Positions 8,920 through 19,000 of a stretch of 64,000 nt of DNA are shown one piece after another. Below the pieces are notes generated by a model. It was given only the letters and a program-made list of their open reading frames with translations. It did not search any database and was not told where the DNA came from. The translations under genes and the position numbers were made by a program. Each line of letters starts with the position of its first letter. Position 1 is the first letter of the stretch. This DNA comes from Culturomica massiliensis (lineage in GTDB: Bacteria > Bacteroidota > Bacteroidia > Bacteroidales > Marinifilaceae), in NCBI RefSeq assembly GCF_900091655.1, contig NZ_LT594621.1, positions 2,435,258-2,499,257 of the forward strand, written 5' to 3'.

Positions 8920-9344
8920 TCCTTTCCTTTTACAAGATCCGAATCTTCAGTGCCTTTTTCCTCCGGTTTTTCCGGGTATAAACGTCCGAACCCCATACTC
9001 AACCGCTGAATTTCCTGTTCCAGGGCCGGATATAATTTTTGGCAAAGTACATCTAACTCCCTCGATACCTCATTCGGTATATAACGATAGCAACGGTATA
9101 TACGTAACATGTGCCTAAGTTCTGCACAAATTTGTAAAGCATCGTCCAACAACACAATAGCCTGACGGCGCGACGCCGCAAGCCGGCTTTCAGAAACGGA
9201 ACACAACAATTGCAGGGCAGCACGCCGCATCTGGATATAAACGCTGTTTGCTTTCACATCCGGTATATACCGGAATATTTCCTGCACCAAATGCCGGGCC
9301 TCCTTCCAAAGCCGCCACCCGCTTAAATTCACATCATCACCCAT
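8916..9344 (-). CDS. Four-helix-bundle protein (23S rRNA IVP / S23-like family)
   Basis: This is a small all-helical protein of about 142 residues from the ATG at 9342-9344. The pattern W..A..L...I..Y, then RRAALQLLCSVSESRLAASRRQAIVLLDDALQICAEL, then a third helix with EVSRELDVLCQKLYPAL matches the Bacteroidetes four-helix-bundle family related to proteins encoded in 23S rRNA intervening sequences. Its role is unknown. An in-frame TTG at 9389 would add 15 residues but lies almost at the predicted transcription start. The gene overlaps nadK by four bases. The acidic/lysine-rich tail (PEEKGTEDSDLVKGKE) is probably disordered. Confidence 0.75.
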   Translation of the reverse strand: MGDDVNLSGWRLWKEARHLVQEIFRYIPDVKANSVYIQMRRAALQLLCSVSESRLAASRRQAIVLLDDALQICAELRHMLRIYRCYRYIPNEVSRELDVLCQKLYPALEQEIQRLSMGFGRLYPEKPEEKGTEDSDLVKGKE

Positions 9345-9394
9345 AATCAAATACTTCGTGTCCGCATATCTGAAAACTCCATTTTTCAACGCAA

Positions 9395-9402
9395 TAAAGA
9401 TA
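9395..9402 (-). promoter_or_regulatory. Possible -7 element for the four-helix-bundle/nadK unit
   Basis: On the minus strand the sequence TATCTTTA differs by one base from the Bacteroidetes -7 consensus TAnnTTTG. It sits about 50 nt upstream of the ATG at 9344. No clear TTTG -33 box lies at the expected distance, so the call is tentative. Confidence 0.35.
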
Positions 9403-9477
9403 CAACTTTTTGGAGATTACGAAGGAAAATCAATGAAAAGTAAACGAATTTTGATTTTCGTTAGTCCACCAGACAGA

Positions 9478-9578
9478 TTTATGATTTACGATTTACGATT
9501 TATGATTTTTGATTTACGATTGTAGATTACAGATTCAACACACAATCCGACCCGGCAAAAAAGTAAAGTCGTAAATCA
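9478..9578. repeat. Intergenic AAATC-type repeat cluster C
   Basis: This region has tandem short units GATTTATGATTTACGATTTACGATTTATGATTTTTGATTTACG at about 9478-9520. The core GATTCAACACACAATCCGACCCGGCAAAAA at about 9531-9560 closely matches the one near 1470-1500 in the same orientation. It is non-coding. It abuts the inverted repeat at 9579..9615. From about 9403 to 9477 I see nothing recognisable. Confidence 0.65.
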
Positions 9579-9615
9579 AAAATTACACATTGAGTCCGTC
9601 CCAGTGTGTAATTTT
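9579..9615 (-). terminator. Strong inverted-repeat terminator after the PorP/SPOR block
   Basis: A 14-bp inverted repeat with one mismatch, AAAATTACACATTG (9579-9592) and CAGTGTGTAATTTT (9602-9615), flanks a 9-nt loop. The arms end in A- and T-runs, so it could terminate transcription in either direction. It lies 32 nt after the stop of the TPR-PD40-SPOR gene. A second small hairpin (GGCTTA-TAAT-TAAGCC on the minus strand, 9628-9643) lies between. Confidence 0.7.
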
Positions 9616-9647
9616 CGGCAAAGTGCAGGCTTAATTATAAGCCGGTT

Positions 9648-11639
9648 TTACAAATCTTTCAGCAGTTCTTTCATACCGTGTACATCCCGGGAGGGACTGT
9701 CTTCAGCAACCCTTCTCCGTTCATAGCCGTATTCGCTGGTATTGGTAACATATGCTTCCCGGAAACCCAAATTACGCGCACGCTGCAAGGCATTCTCCGC
9801 ATCTTCCCTTCTATTGTAGCGTCCGGTACAATAACGGTAGCTTCCATCCTCCACCTCATAAACATCCATTTCCCGGATACCGTTGAATTTCGACATATCG
9901 AGTACCTGATTGACAGACATCAGCACCACCGTATAGGCACTACGCCTCACGGCCATTTCCGTATCCCGGGGTTTTTCCAGATAACGGTGTGTTTTTTGCG
10001 GCTGTGGCCGGTTTCTCTTCGCCTTTTCCTGTATTTCGAGATTTTTCAGGCGGATTAACAACAGTTCGTCATCGCTGATTTTATCCCCCTGCACATCGTT
10101 CCGGATTTTTTGCTGTACAACATAACTATCGACATTACACACAAAGGCGTCGCCTATCACTTTCCGGACTTCTTTCAAGTCGTTCTGCGCCACCTGCTCT
10201 TCCGGATACTCTCCCAACGTATACCGATAGATATTATCATACCCCAGATATACCTTGACATTTTGAAATTTATCGAAATAGACCCGCGGCACAGGATTCC
10301 GAAAAGCCCCTACCTGTATCGCATACCGGTAATCCACCTTGAACATGTCTTTGGGATCGACGACAACCTGCTGATCCACAGGCGCCGGCACGTCTACTTT
10401 AGGAGACCGGCTCGGCAATATCCGCAGACTGAATAAAAAGTCGTTATATCCGGTACCTCCCCGGTTGGAAGAAACATAGCCTTCGGTGCGCTTCGTATCC
10501 AGAAACACCAGCCCGAAATCATCCATCGACGAATTTATCGGACGGCCCATATTTCGGGGTGCTGTCCATCCCTCCGCCGTCATCCGGCTTTCGAAAATAT
10601 CCAAGCCTCCCAAACCGACATGCCCGTTGGAAGCAAAAAACAGACAACCGTCACTATCAATAAACGGGAATAATTCGTCATCTTCCGTGTTGATGACACC
10701 TCCCAGATTCTGTACCTCGCCACACTCGTCCCCATCGACCACCGTCCTGTAAATGTCTTTCCCGCCATACCCTCCCGGCATATCCGAAACGAAAAACAAA
10801 AGCGAATCCCGGTATAAACAAGGATGAGCACAGGAGTAATCGTCAGAATTGATATTCAACTCCCGAATGTTCTCCCATTTCCCGGCATTATTCTCTGCCG
10901 TCATCAGCTTCAATATACTGGTGCCGTCTTTTTTCAAAATGGTTTTCGTAAAATAAATCCGTTGAAAATTTTTCGAAAAAGTCACCGCTCCGATGTGGTA
11001 TTTATCTACCAGTTCCTCTCCGAACGGTATCAGGCGTCCTCCTTTTCCATCTCCGGAAAATACGGCATTGTACAAACGGGTAAACTTATAGCCTTTAGAG
11101 TCCTGCATGGCATTCTCGCCGCTGCCCGGAGCTGCCAGAATAACCCCCTTGCCTTTATAATAGGTAACACCGGCAGAAAAGCCGGCAAAATTGATATTTG
11201 TCTTATTAGCGGCATACACCGGCTTTTCCTTCTTCATTTGCTCTGCAAAACTACAGGATTGACGCAAACGCTCCGTAGCGATAACATCACCTCCCATACT
11301 TTCGATCATATCCACCAGCCCCAATGCTTTATCATATTCCCCCGAGCGCTGTAAGGTAATCGCATAATAAAGCAAATCATCCGCCCCAAGTTTATCGGGA
11401 TCCAGTTCCCGGTACAATTGTCCGGCCCGGATAACATCATTCAAATGAAAAAGGCAATTGGCTACCCGTGCTTTCGTTCGCTCCTGGTCTCCCGTACCCG
11501 CATCCAGTTCCTTCCGGTACAATTTCATAGCACCCAAATAATCCCCCCTCTCAAACATCCGGTCAGCCCGGCTCTGCTGTTGTGCAAAAGCCCCCATCGA
11601 CATCAGCATCACAAACAATATGGTGAATATGAACTTCAT
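9648..11639 (-). CDS. TPR-PD40 protein with two C-terminal SPOR-like domains (PorE-like partner of PorP/SprF)
   Basis: This is a predicted periplasmic/envelope protein of 663 residues. After a signal peptide (MKFIFTILFVMLMSMGAFAQ) come TPR-like helices (about 25-135, RADRMFERGDYLGAMKLYRKEL). A PD40 beta-propeller follows (about 150-420) with the usual GGYGGKDIYRTV and LGGLDIFESR motifs. Two SPOR-like units come last: one near 435-505 (YAIQVGAFRNP...YRYTLGEY) and one near 565-640 (YTVVLMSVNQ...YRYCTGRYNRREDAENALQRARNLGF). The TPR-PD40 part resembles PorE/SprE-type proteins, which normally end in an OmpA-like peptidoglycan-binding domain; here SPOR-like domains take that place. Just downstream of porP, it probably links the secretion partner to peptidoglycan (inference). 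Confidence 0.8.
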   Translation of the reverse strand: MKFIFTILFVMLMSMGAFAQQQSRADRMFERGDYLGAMKLYRKELDAGTGDQERTKARVANCLFHLNDVIRAGQLYRELDPDKLGADDLLYYAITLQRSGEYDKALGLVDMIESMGGDVIATERLRQSCSFAEQMKKEKPVYAANKTNINFAGFSAGVTYYKGKGVILAAPGSGENAMQDSKGYKFTRLYNAVFSGDGKGGRLIPFGEELVDKYHIGAVTFSKNFQRIYFTKTILKKDGTSILKLMTAENNAGKWENIRELNINSDDYSCAHPCLYRDSLLFFVSDMPGGYGGKDIYRTVVDGDECGEVQNLGGVINTEDDELFPFIDSDGCLFFASNGHVGLGGLDIFESRMTAEGWTAPRNMGRPINSSMDDFGLVFLDTKRTEGYVSSNRGGTGYNDFLFSLRILPSRSPKVDVPAPVDQQVVVDPKDMFKVDYRYAIQVGAFRNPVPRVYFDKFQNVKVYLGYDNIYRYTLGEYPEEQVAQNDLKEVRKVIGDAFVCNVDSYVVQQKIRNDVQGDKISDDELLLIRLKNLEIQEKAKRNRPQPQKTHRYLEKPRDTEMAVRRSAYTVVLMSVNQVLDMSKFNGIREMDVYEVEDGSYRYCTGRYNRREDAENALQRARNLGFREAYVTNTSEYGYERRRVAEDSPSRDVHGMKELLKDL

Positions 11640-11724
11640 CCTGATTTTAGATTTAAATTGTAAATTACTTCCGCAGTTCTCCCGGATCCCACGCTGATTT
11701 TACTATTCCTGCTTCCTAACTTAT

Positions 11725-11815
11725 TTACGGTTTCAGATTTTAATTTTAGATTATCGGGCATCCAGATTCGTTATCAGCTCCGTTTCATCTAAAATCGTAA
11801 ATCTGCAATTTTTAA
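11725..11815. repeat. Intergenic AAATC-type repeat cluster D
   Basis: The 246-base gap between porP and the SPOR gene has no gene. It contains TTTCAGATTTTAATTTTAGATTATCGG and CATCTAAAATCGTAAATCTGCAATTTTTAATTC. These carry the same AATC/GATT words as the other intergenic clusters but in a more degenerate form. Confidence 0.45.
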
Positions 11816-11885
11816 TTCCTCTCAAATTCAGCCTTGTGTATTCAATCCAAAATTCTCTGCGACTTTATGATTTTGCGACTCCGTA

Positions 11886-12830
11886 TTAAAAATAACGGAT
11901 TGATTTTATATCGTCGTATTTCTCGTCACTCGTCGCACTGCCGCCGGTTCCTTTCTTACCGCCGAAACGGAAAGTCAGTCCGATTTCCTGTACACTGTTA
12001 AAGCTGTTGTCAATATCCGAATGATTGCCTTCAAACGCATACCCCAGCCAGATATCTCCCGTCAATCTTACCCTTACCATGGCAGCGAATGCTTCCTCCG
12101 TACGGTATTGAGCACCGACGATAAAGCTGTCTTTGTATATCAATTTGGCTCCCAGATCCAGCATCGTATTTTCCTCTCCCGAATATGTAATCCAGGAATA
12201 AGGCTCCAAATCTGTATTCTCCGCAATTTTAAAGCGGTAACCGCCATAAAGAAATACCTTCAGCATATTCGACATCATCGAATTTACTTTTTGCCCCTCT
12301 TCGTTGATTGTATTATACCTGAATTCCGGAATCGACAAACCGACATAATACTTATCGGCCTGGAAGTGCAAACCGAAACCGAAGTTCGGCTGACTGTAAT
12401 TATCACTGAATATGACTTCTTCCTCGTATTTTTTATAATTTCCGGCATTGCTGACATAATTGATACCCGCCTGCAATCCGAAAAATAAAAACTTACCTTC
12501 ATTCACTTTCAGCTTATAAGAACCCGCTACATAAGCGAACAATTTTTCATAAGGACCGTATTTGTCGTAAATCAGGTTTATACCCCCTCCCAGATTCTTC
12601 CCTTTGATACCGGAATTGATATTAAACACACCGGTAGAAGGCCAGTAATCGGATTTCTCAAAACGACTCCGGTAAAGTAATAACCCGGCCACCCCTTCTT
12701 CCATACCCATACAAGCGGGATTAACAACCGGCTGTACCATTGCATAATCCGTAAATCTCAACACATTCGTCTGCGCAATCCCCGCAGTCACCGACATTAC
12801 CACCAATAAACCTGCAACAATAAATCTCAT
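11886..12830 (-). CDS. PorP/SprF-family type IX secretion outer-membrane protein
   Basis: A 314-residue outer-membrane barrel of the PorP/SprF family. Family members are usually encoded next to secreted proteins with type B C-terminal domains and help deliver or hold them at the surface. The signal peptide (MRFIVAGLLVVMSVTAGIAQ) is followed by the family's typical start FTDYAMVQPVVNPACMGMEEG (NPA motif). Repeated barrel strands follow (GGINLIYDKYGPYEK, FLFFGLQAGINYVSNAGNY, NFGFGLHFQADKYYVGLSIPEF, FIVGAQYRTEEAFAAMVRVRL). It ends in GLTFRFGGKKG plus a polar tail. It lies 225 nt after the type B adhesin gene and before the TPR-PD40-SPOR gene, the known substrate-SprF-OmpA-like order. A weak TACTTTCG (-7-like) lies at 12858-12865. 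Confidence 0.88.
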   Translation of the reverse strand: MRFIVAGLLVVMSVTAGIAQTNVLRFTDYAMVQPVVNPACMGMEEGVAGLLLYRSRFEKSDYWPSTGVFNINSGIKGKNLGGGINLIYDKYGPYEKLFAYVAGSYKLKVNEGKFLFFGLQAGINYVSNAGNYKKYEEEVIFSDNYSQPNFGFGLHFQADKYYVGLSIPEFRYNTINEEGQKVNSMMSNMLKVFLYGGYRFKIAENTDLEPYSWITYSGEENTMLDLGAKLIYKDSFIVGAQYRTEEAFAAMVRVRLTGDIWLGYAFEGNHSDIDNSFNSVQEIGLTFRFGGKKGTGGSATSDEKYDDIKSIRYF

Positions 12831-12985
12831 AATACCATGTCTGTTAAGGTAAAAATACGAAAGTAAAGACGGAATACCGATTTAAAAACTTTATAAACTT
12901 TCGTATAATTTTAACCTAATTTAAAACGCTCTAAACTACAAATTAATTTTCAAAATTCCGCGTCCTTCCTTCAAATATTTATAAA

Positions 12986-13021
12986 CGGCAAAAGTCTCCC
13001 CGGCCCTTACAGCCCGGGAGA
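12986..13021 (-). terminator. Hairpin after the type B CTD adhesin gene
   Basis: TCTCCCCGG (12995-13003) pairs with CCGGGAGA (13014-13021), with one bulged base and a 10-nt loop. On the minus strand it is followed by a short run of four T residues. It begins 35 nt after the adhesin stop, so unit 3 may end here, with porP starting from its own promoter. It could instead be a partial terminator that lowers porP relative to the adhesin. Confidence 0.5.
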
Positions 13022-13055
13022 TTTTCACCTTTTCATCACCACGTTTTATACCCGT

Positions 13056-16000
13056 TTAGCGCGAATATCTCCCGAGGTTCATATTTTTCCGGATCTCTAC
13101 CCATCCTTTCAATATCTCCTTATTACCCAGATCGATCACATAAGTATAAATTCCGTTCGGCAGGTTGAAGTAGGCCACATAGCCACTGTTTCCCTGACCC
13201 GATCCATCCCAGTCGTTGTTGTAATGGTCAGCCCTGAAGACGACCTTACCGTAACGGTTGTAAATCGTCACTCTGTGTTCCGGGTAATCAGCCAGGAAAT
13301 CGAGCTTCCAGGTATCGTTCAAACCATCCCCGTTCGGCGTAATGATATTCGGAATAAAGAAACGGTCTTTGTCTTTTACCTGAATGTAAACATGCCCGGT
13401 TTCCGTTGTTCCCGTATACTTATTATAGATCACATACGTCACTTTCTCCATACCGATGAAATCACGATCCGGAATGTAATTGAACTTCCCGTCAAGTCCC
13501 ATCGAAACCTTACCCGAACCGGTATAACCGCCCTGGGCGATAGAGAACTCTTTCAGTTCGTCACCCGGTTTAAACAAATCCAGATTACGGATACGTTCGT
13601 CCCGATAGATCACTACCAGCGTATCGCGGGCCGAGTTGTTGAAATCGATCTCCAGAATATTGGACATGATCTGGTTCTGGCAAATCCGTTCTCCTTTCAC
13701 ACCCAATTGTATCTTATCGCCTTGTTTAAAATCGGAAGAAATCCATTCCTCTTCCGTTTCGCTCGGTTCGATCAGATTATTGACATACCAGGTATAAGAC
13801 GGATCCTTGATCGGCATTTTCGTAATATCCGATTCGATGATGATTTCGTCTCCCTGCACTTTATTTTCGAGGTCGGCGAAAATCACTACGGCCGGATCCT
13901 TGATAACCTTAATCTGTTTAGCTCCGACAAATACGGTATCCTGTCTGAAGCAAACTTCATCCGAAGGCGTCAGTACGCATTTGATCCATACGTCGTTTTC
14001 ATCCAATACCGTCTTGGCATAATATTCGGTTCCGAGGTTCCAATAAGGTTCTCCGATACTGCGTGTCCATTGGAATTTAGGATGCTCTCCGGCATTTTTC
14101 CAACGGGCTTCCAGGTAAATCTCGTCATTGGCACAAGCCAATGTATCCTCGCTCCAGATTGAGAACTCCGGTTCTACGATCTGTTTTACCTGCAAGAAAG
14201 CCGTATCGGCATATTCTCCCTGGCGGGTACAGATTTCAGGAGAAGGAGTCATCACCACCTTCATCCACGTATCTTTTTGTCCCATCTTCATCACTACCCG
14301 GTCGTTCTTCAAGCTGACCACTTCGTTGGTCGAAGGCTTTTCCGTCGACAGATCGAAAATATCGTTATACCATTTATAGGTCGGGTTCAAACCTGCCGTT
14401 TGTTTCGGATCGTCTATCCAACAAGTTACCGTATCTCCCGGACAGAACATTCTGGACGGATCGACGGAAGTCATCATCTTCCAGTCGAGTTCGGTATAAG
14501 CCGTTGCCTTCAAGCGCAGATAACTCTTACATACCGTATCACAGGCTCCGTCGATATAAGCGCACAAGGCTATGGTAATATTATCCTGCCAGGAGGCGGG
14601 CGGTACCCAACTCAATACACTGGAATCGGAAATAAACACCATTTCTCCCCAGCGGCCGTCATCGGTAGATAATCCGTCTACCGTCCATTTATACACGGCA
14701 CTTCCCAGATCGGCATCCGGATCGTCGAGAATCAGTCTGGCACAGATGGCAATCTTTGTTCCCGGACAATACCAGCCGTCAATTGCCACCGTCGGATCGG
14801 TTTCCGGACGGATACCTTCGCACATATCCCATTCCAGGTCAAGGATATCGAAACATTCTTTCACATATAGCAGGAAGGTCGTATCGGCAACACCGCAATC
14901 ATTGGTAACGATACATTGCAGCTTCGTATCGTTCCAACTCATCGGCACGCCGGTCAGTGTCAACGAATCGGTACGCGAGCCGGATACACCGGGCTGGTCG
15001 TCATCGCCGTCATAAAGAGTCAGCCAGGACGAACCGGTCCACCGCTGCCATTCGTATCTCAGATCCTTACCGGTAGCCTTGACTGCAAAAGTCGCATTCT
15101 TACCGATGGCGATACTACGTGTCGTACGGGAAGTCGATACAATCACCGGCGGCTCATTTACAAGCACCTTCACCGAAGCGGTATCGGTACAGCCGTTTAC
15201 GGTTTCCTTACCGGATACCACGTATTTTATCGTTCCTCCCACATTCGGTATATCAAAAATATCCGTTCCCGTCTTTCCGTTGTTCCAGGTAAATTCCGTA
15301 GCCGATCCTCCGGCTGTCAGGAATACGGTATCTCCCAGACAGATCGTTTCCGGCGAAGCATTGATCGTCACCGTCGGTCTCGGGATTATCGTCACATCTA
15401 CCCTGGAGGTTGCTTCACATCCCCGGTCTGACGTCGCAGTAACCGTATAGGTACCCGATGTCGTCGGGAAGAAAGGCCGCCCGTTCACGACATTCGGATC
15501 ATCCCATTCGAAAACCGTATTTCCCAATTGGGCGGAAGCCGACAAGGTCAAAGCATTACCCTCGCAAACAGTCTTCGTATTTCCGCCGGCTATCGTAATA
15601 ACCGGAGTCGTATAGAACAAAGCTTCCAGATTTTCAGGCTGTACGTAGGTCGGTAAAATTTCCACCCCGTTTTTAAAAGCCTGGAAGTTCTGTGCAAAAT
15701 AAGTATCCTGACCGCTCAACGGAATATTGTAGGTCCAGGGACCCGTTCCTTCGAAAAGTACATCCAGACCGGCATTATTCCTCAAATGGAAGGAATAGGT
15801 CGTACCTCCCGTCGCTGTCATTGTCAGTACCATATCCCGGCCCGATTCGGCACACTCTTTCGCCAGTTCCAGACGCAGCAAAGCCCCGTTTTCCGGTTGT
15901 TTTACCGTCACGCTTACATCCTGGCTCACCGAACATCCATTGTTGTTCGTCAACTTAAGGGTAAAACGCGTATTATCCGTCATCGGCTTGGTATATACCG

Positions 16001-19000
16001 GATTACCGTTCGGAGAAAGCAAAGCTCCCCGGTCGTCCGTCCAGGCGCAGGTTGCATTGGTCGGATCAACCGTACCGGTCAGTTTCAACTCGTCTCCGAA
16101 ATCCACCACCGTTACATTGGAAGCACCGCTCGTTACATTATCTACCGCAATCGAAGTAATCGTCGGCTTGCCATATATGGTAACAAGAATATCCTTATAC
16201 TGTGCCGGTGCGGGATCGGTGGCCGAATTATCCGTCACATGTATCCTTACCCGGTGTGAACCGACGGATGCAGATTGCACCGTCGTCGTCTGTCCGGTAG
16301 AACTGGACAACACGATATCTCCGCTAAGTACCTCCCAGCGGTAAGAAAGACTACCCGATCCGCCCGTTGCCGAAGCGCTCAGCCGGATATCTCCGTCTCC
16401 CTCACAAGCCTCTGCATCAGCCGCAACAATAACAATATCATCCACTTTTTCCTGTACATTGATCACAATAACCGAATCTATACTACAAGTGCCGAGGGCC
16501 GCCTCCACTCTGTAATTATAAGCCCCTGCAGCCGTAAATTGTCCTGCCGTAATCTGGGCATAGCCCGTACCGCCGGTTTGTGCTCCCTGTACCGGACCTC
16601 CCGGGATCCAGTTTACCGTAGCCGTACCCGGATTTACCGTAGCCGACAAATTCACGGTCGTACCCACTTTCGCCGTTTGCGGGGAAGCCGGCACGGCAGT
16701 AAACACAGGAACAGCAGCCACCGTTACCGTAAAATCATCGGCAACGACATTGCCTTTGGTATCTTCAACTTCCAGATGCACGGTATAGGTGCCGACCGGA
16801 GTCGTAGCTGCCACTGTAATATACTGATGATCGGCTGATTCGGTGAAATTGAAATTCGGATCGGCACACGTCCAGGTATAACGGACATACGGTTTCACAC
16901 CTCCGGTTATATTTCCGACAGAAGTCACATTCAACGGCATTCCGAAACAGACCGAAGCATCCGGGATATCCAGTACGAATTCCGTACCGGCTACCGGCAC
17001 ACAAGCCTCTTTATAATCCGGACATTTCCCGTCAGCATTCGTCACCGTCAGTTTAAAGCACGTCGAAGCACTTCTCGACAACGCCACACTCTCTGCCGTC
17101 AGTTGATCGGCTGAAACAGACTCTACCAAAGCCGGCGGAGTCCAGTCGTAAACAGTACCGGCAGGCAGGTTTGTCCCCGTTGCCACTACCGACACCTTAC
17201 TACCCGGCAATACGGAAGTTCCGTCGTCCGGAATCAGGTTGCCGTTCTGGAATATTCCGATCGTAGCGAGCTTGGGCTGTGCACCGACCGTAATATCCAC
17301 AACGGCCGACTCTACAGTCTGAGCTCCCTGTTTAATCTTCACTTTTACTTTATATACACCCGGTAGGGTTGCCGCTGCCAGTTTCGGCTGAACAGCACTC
17401 GGATCGTCAAACGTCACATCGCCGTTCACAGCAATCCATTCGTAAGTAATAACTCCCCCCGTTCCTCCACCGGGAGTACAGGACAATGGAGTATCCGAAC
17501 CGGCGCAAATGTATGCCGGATTCAATAAAACGGTCAACGCACCGCCGGTAGTCGTATAATTGATCGTACCCGTACCCGGGCAACCGAACTGATCGGTAAC
17601 CGTCACTTTAAAAGAACCGGCCGATGTCAAAGCTTCCGTCGTCGCGGTTTTATTCGTATTTACACCGTCAATACCGGCTGTACCCGTCGCTTTTACCCAC
17701 TCGTAAGTATCCGCATGCCCGGCGGCGGCTCCTGTGCCCGGATTGAAACTCGGCGTACAATCCAACGCTCCCGCCGAACCGTAAGGTACACTCACCGGAG
17801 AAGAAGTACTTCCGTTCAGCGAAGCAATAACCGTTACTTCATGTCCGACATAAGTGACACTTCTTTTTTCACTTTTACAATTGTTACCATCGACGATTTG
17901 TACTTCATACAGATTGTCGCCGGCCTTTAATGTTGCCGAAGCTTTCGTTTGGTCGGCCTTTTTCGTAGCCCCCGTCCAGTTATACGTCAATACTGCCGAA
18001 TTATCGATCACCGTTGTCGAAGCAGCACCGCCGTTAGCTGACAATTCCACGGCATCTCCTTTACAAACCTCTGTAGAAGTAACCGTAACATCCGTCAAAG
18101 TCGGTTTACCGTATACCTTAACCGTTACCTCTTTTTCCTTGGAAACGCCGTTACCGTCCGTGATTTTAATCTTCGCTTTGTAAGTTCCCGGCGCCATTGT
18201 CGTCGGAACAGAAGTATTTAATGTATTCGTACTCGTAAATGTCAACCCGTCGGAAGAAGACCACGCATAAGTAACCGGAGCCGGCAAAGTTACACCGGCA
18301 GTCGTCGTGGGGGCCAAATTGATCTGAGTTCCTGCACAAGCCTTGGCATCGGCCAATGTAATGTCCCAGGTCGTACCGGCCTTGATCGTAAAGGTTGTTG
18401 TTGCACTGGTAGCAGGACATCCGTACTGGTCTTTTACAGTCACCTTATAGGTAGACGTCGCATGGATCGGGTCGGTCGTAATACTGCCCGTTCCCTGCCC
18501 GGAAGCGATTGCCGCTCCGGTAGAAGTCCAGTTCCAGGTCGTAGCATCTACGGTACCGGTCGCCGGCGTTGTCGTCGGGGTTGCCGTCAAAGTCTGCGTC
18601 ACACCGTCAGCCACCTGTATCGATCCGGTTTTATCCAGGGTAACACTGATCTTATGGCCTTTCAAAACAGCCGCTGTAGAAGAATTTGATGTACAAAAGT
18701 TATCTTTGGCTTTTACCGTATATTGCGAACCGGCTGCATTTGTGGCAACACTACTGTGTTGTACCGTTGCAGAACTGGTCGGCGTACCGGCAGTTGCTCC
18801 TGTCCATATATAAGTATAACCGGCATTCGGGGAAGTCACAGCCAGGGTCGTCGAACCTCCGTCTTCCACACAGACATCCGCTTTCGCCGGAGCCGTAATA
18901 GCCGGAGCAGCCGGAGCCGTCTTTTCACCTACCGTAACCGTTGCCTCGCCCGGACAACCCGTTGTATGCGTTCCTTTTACCTTATAAACACCCGGCTGAT

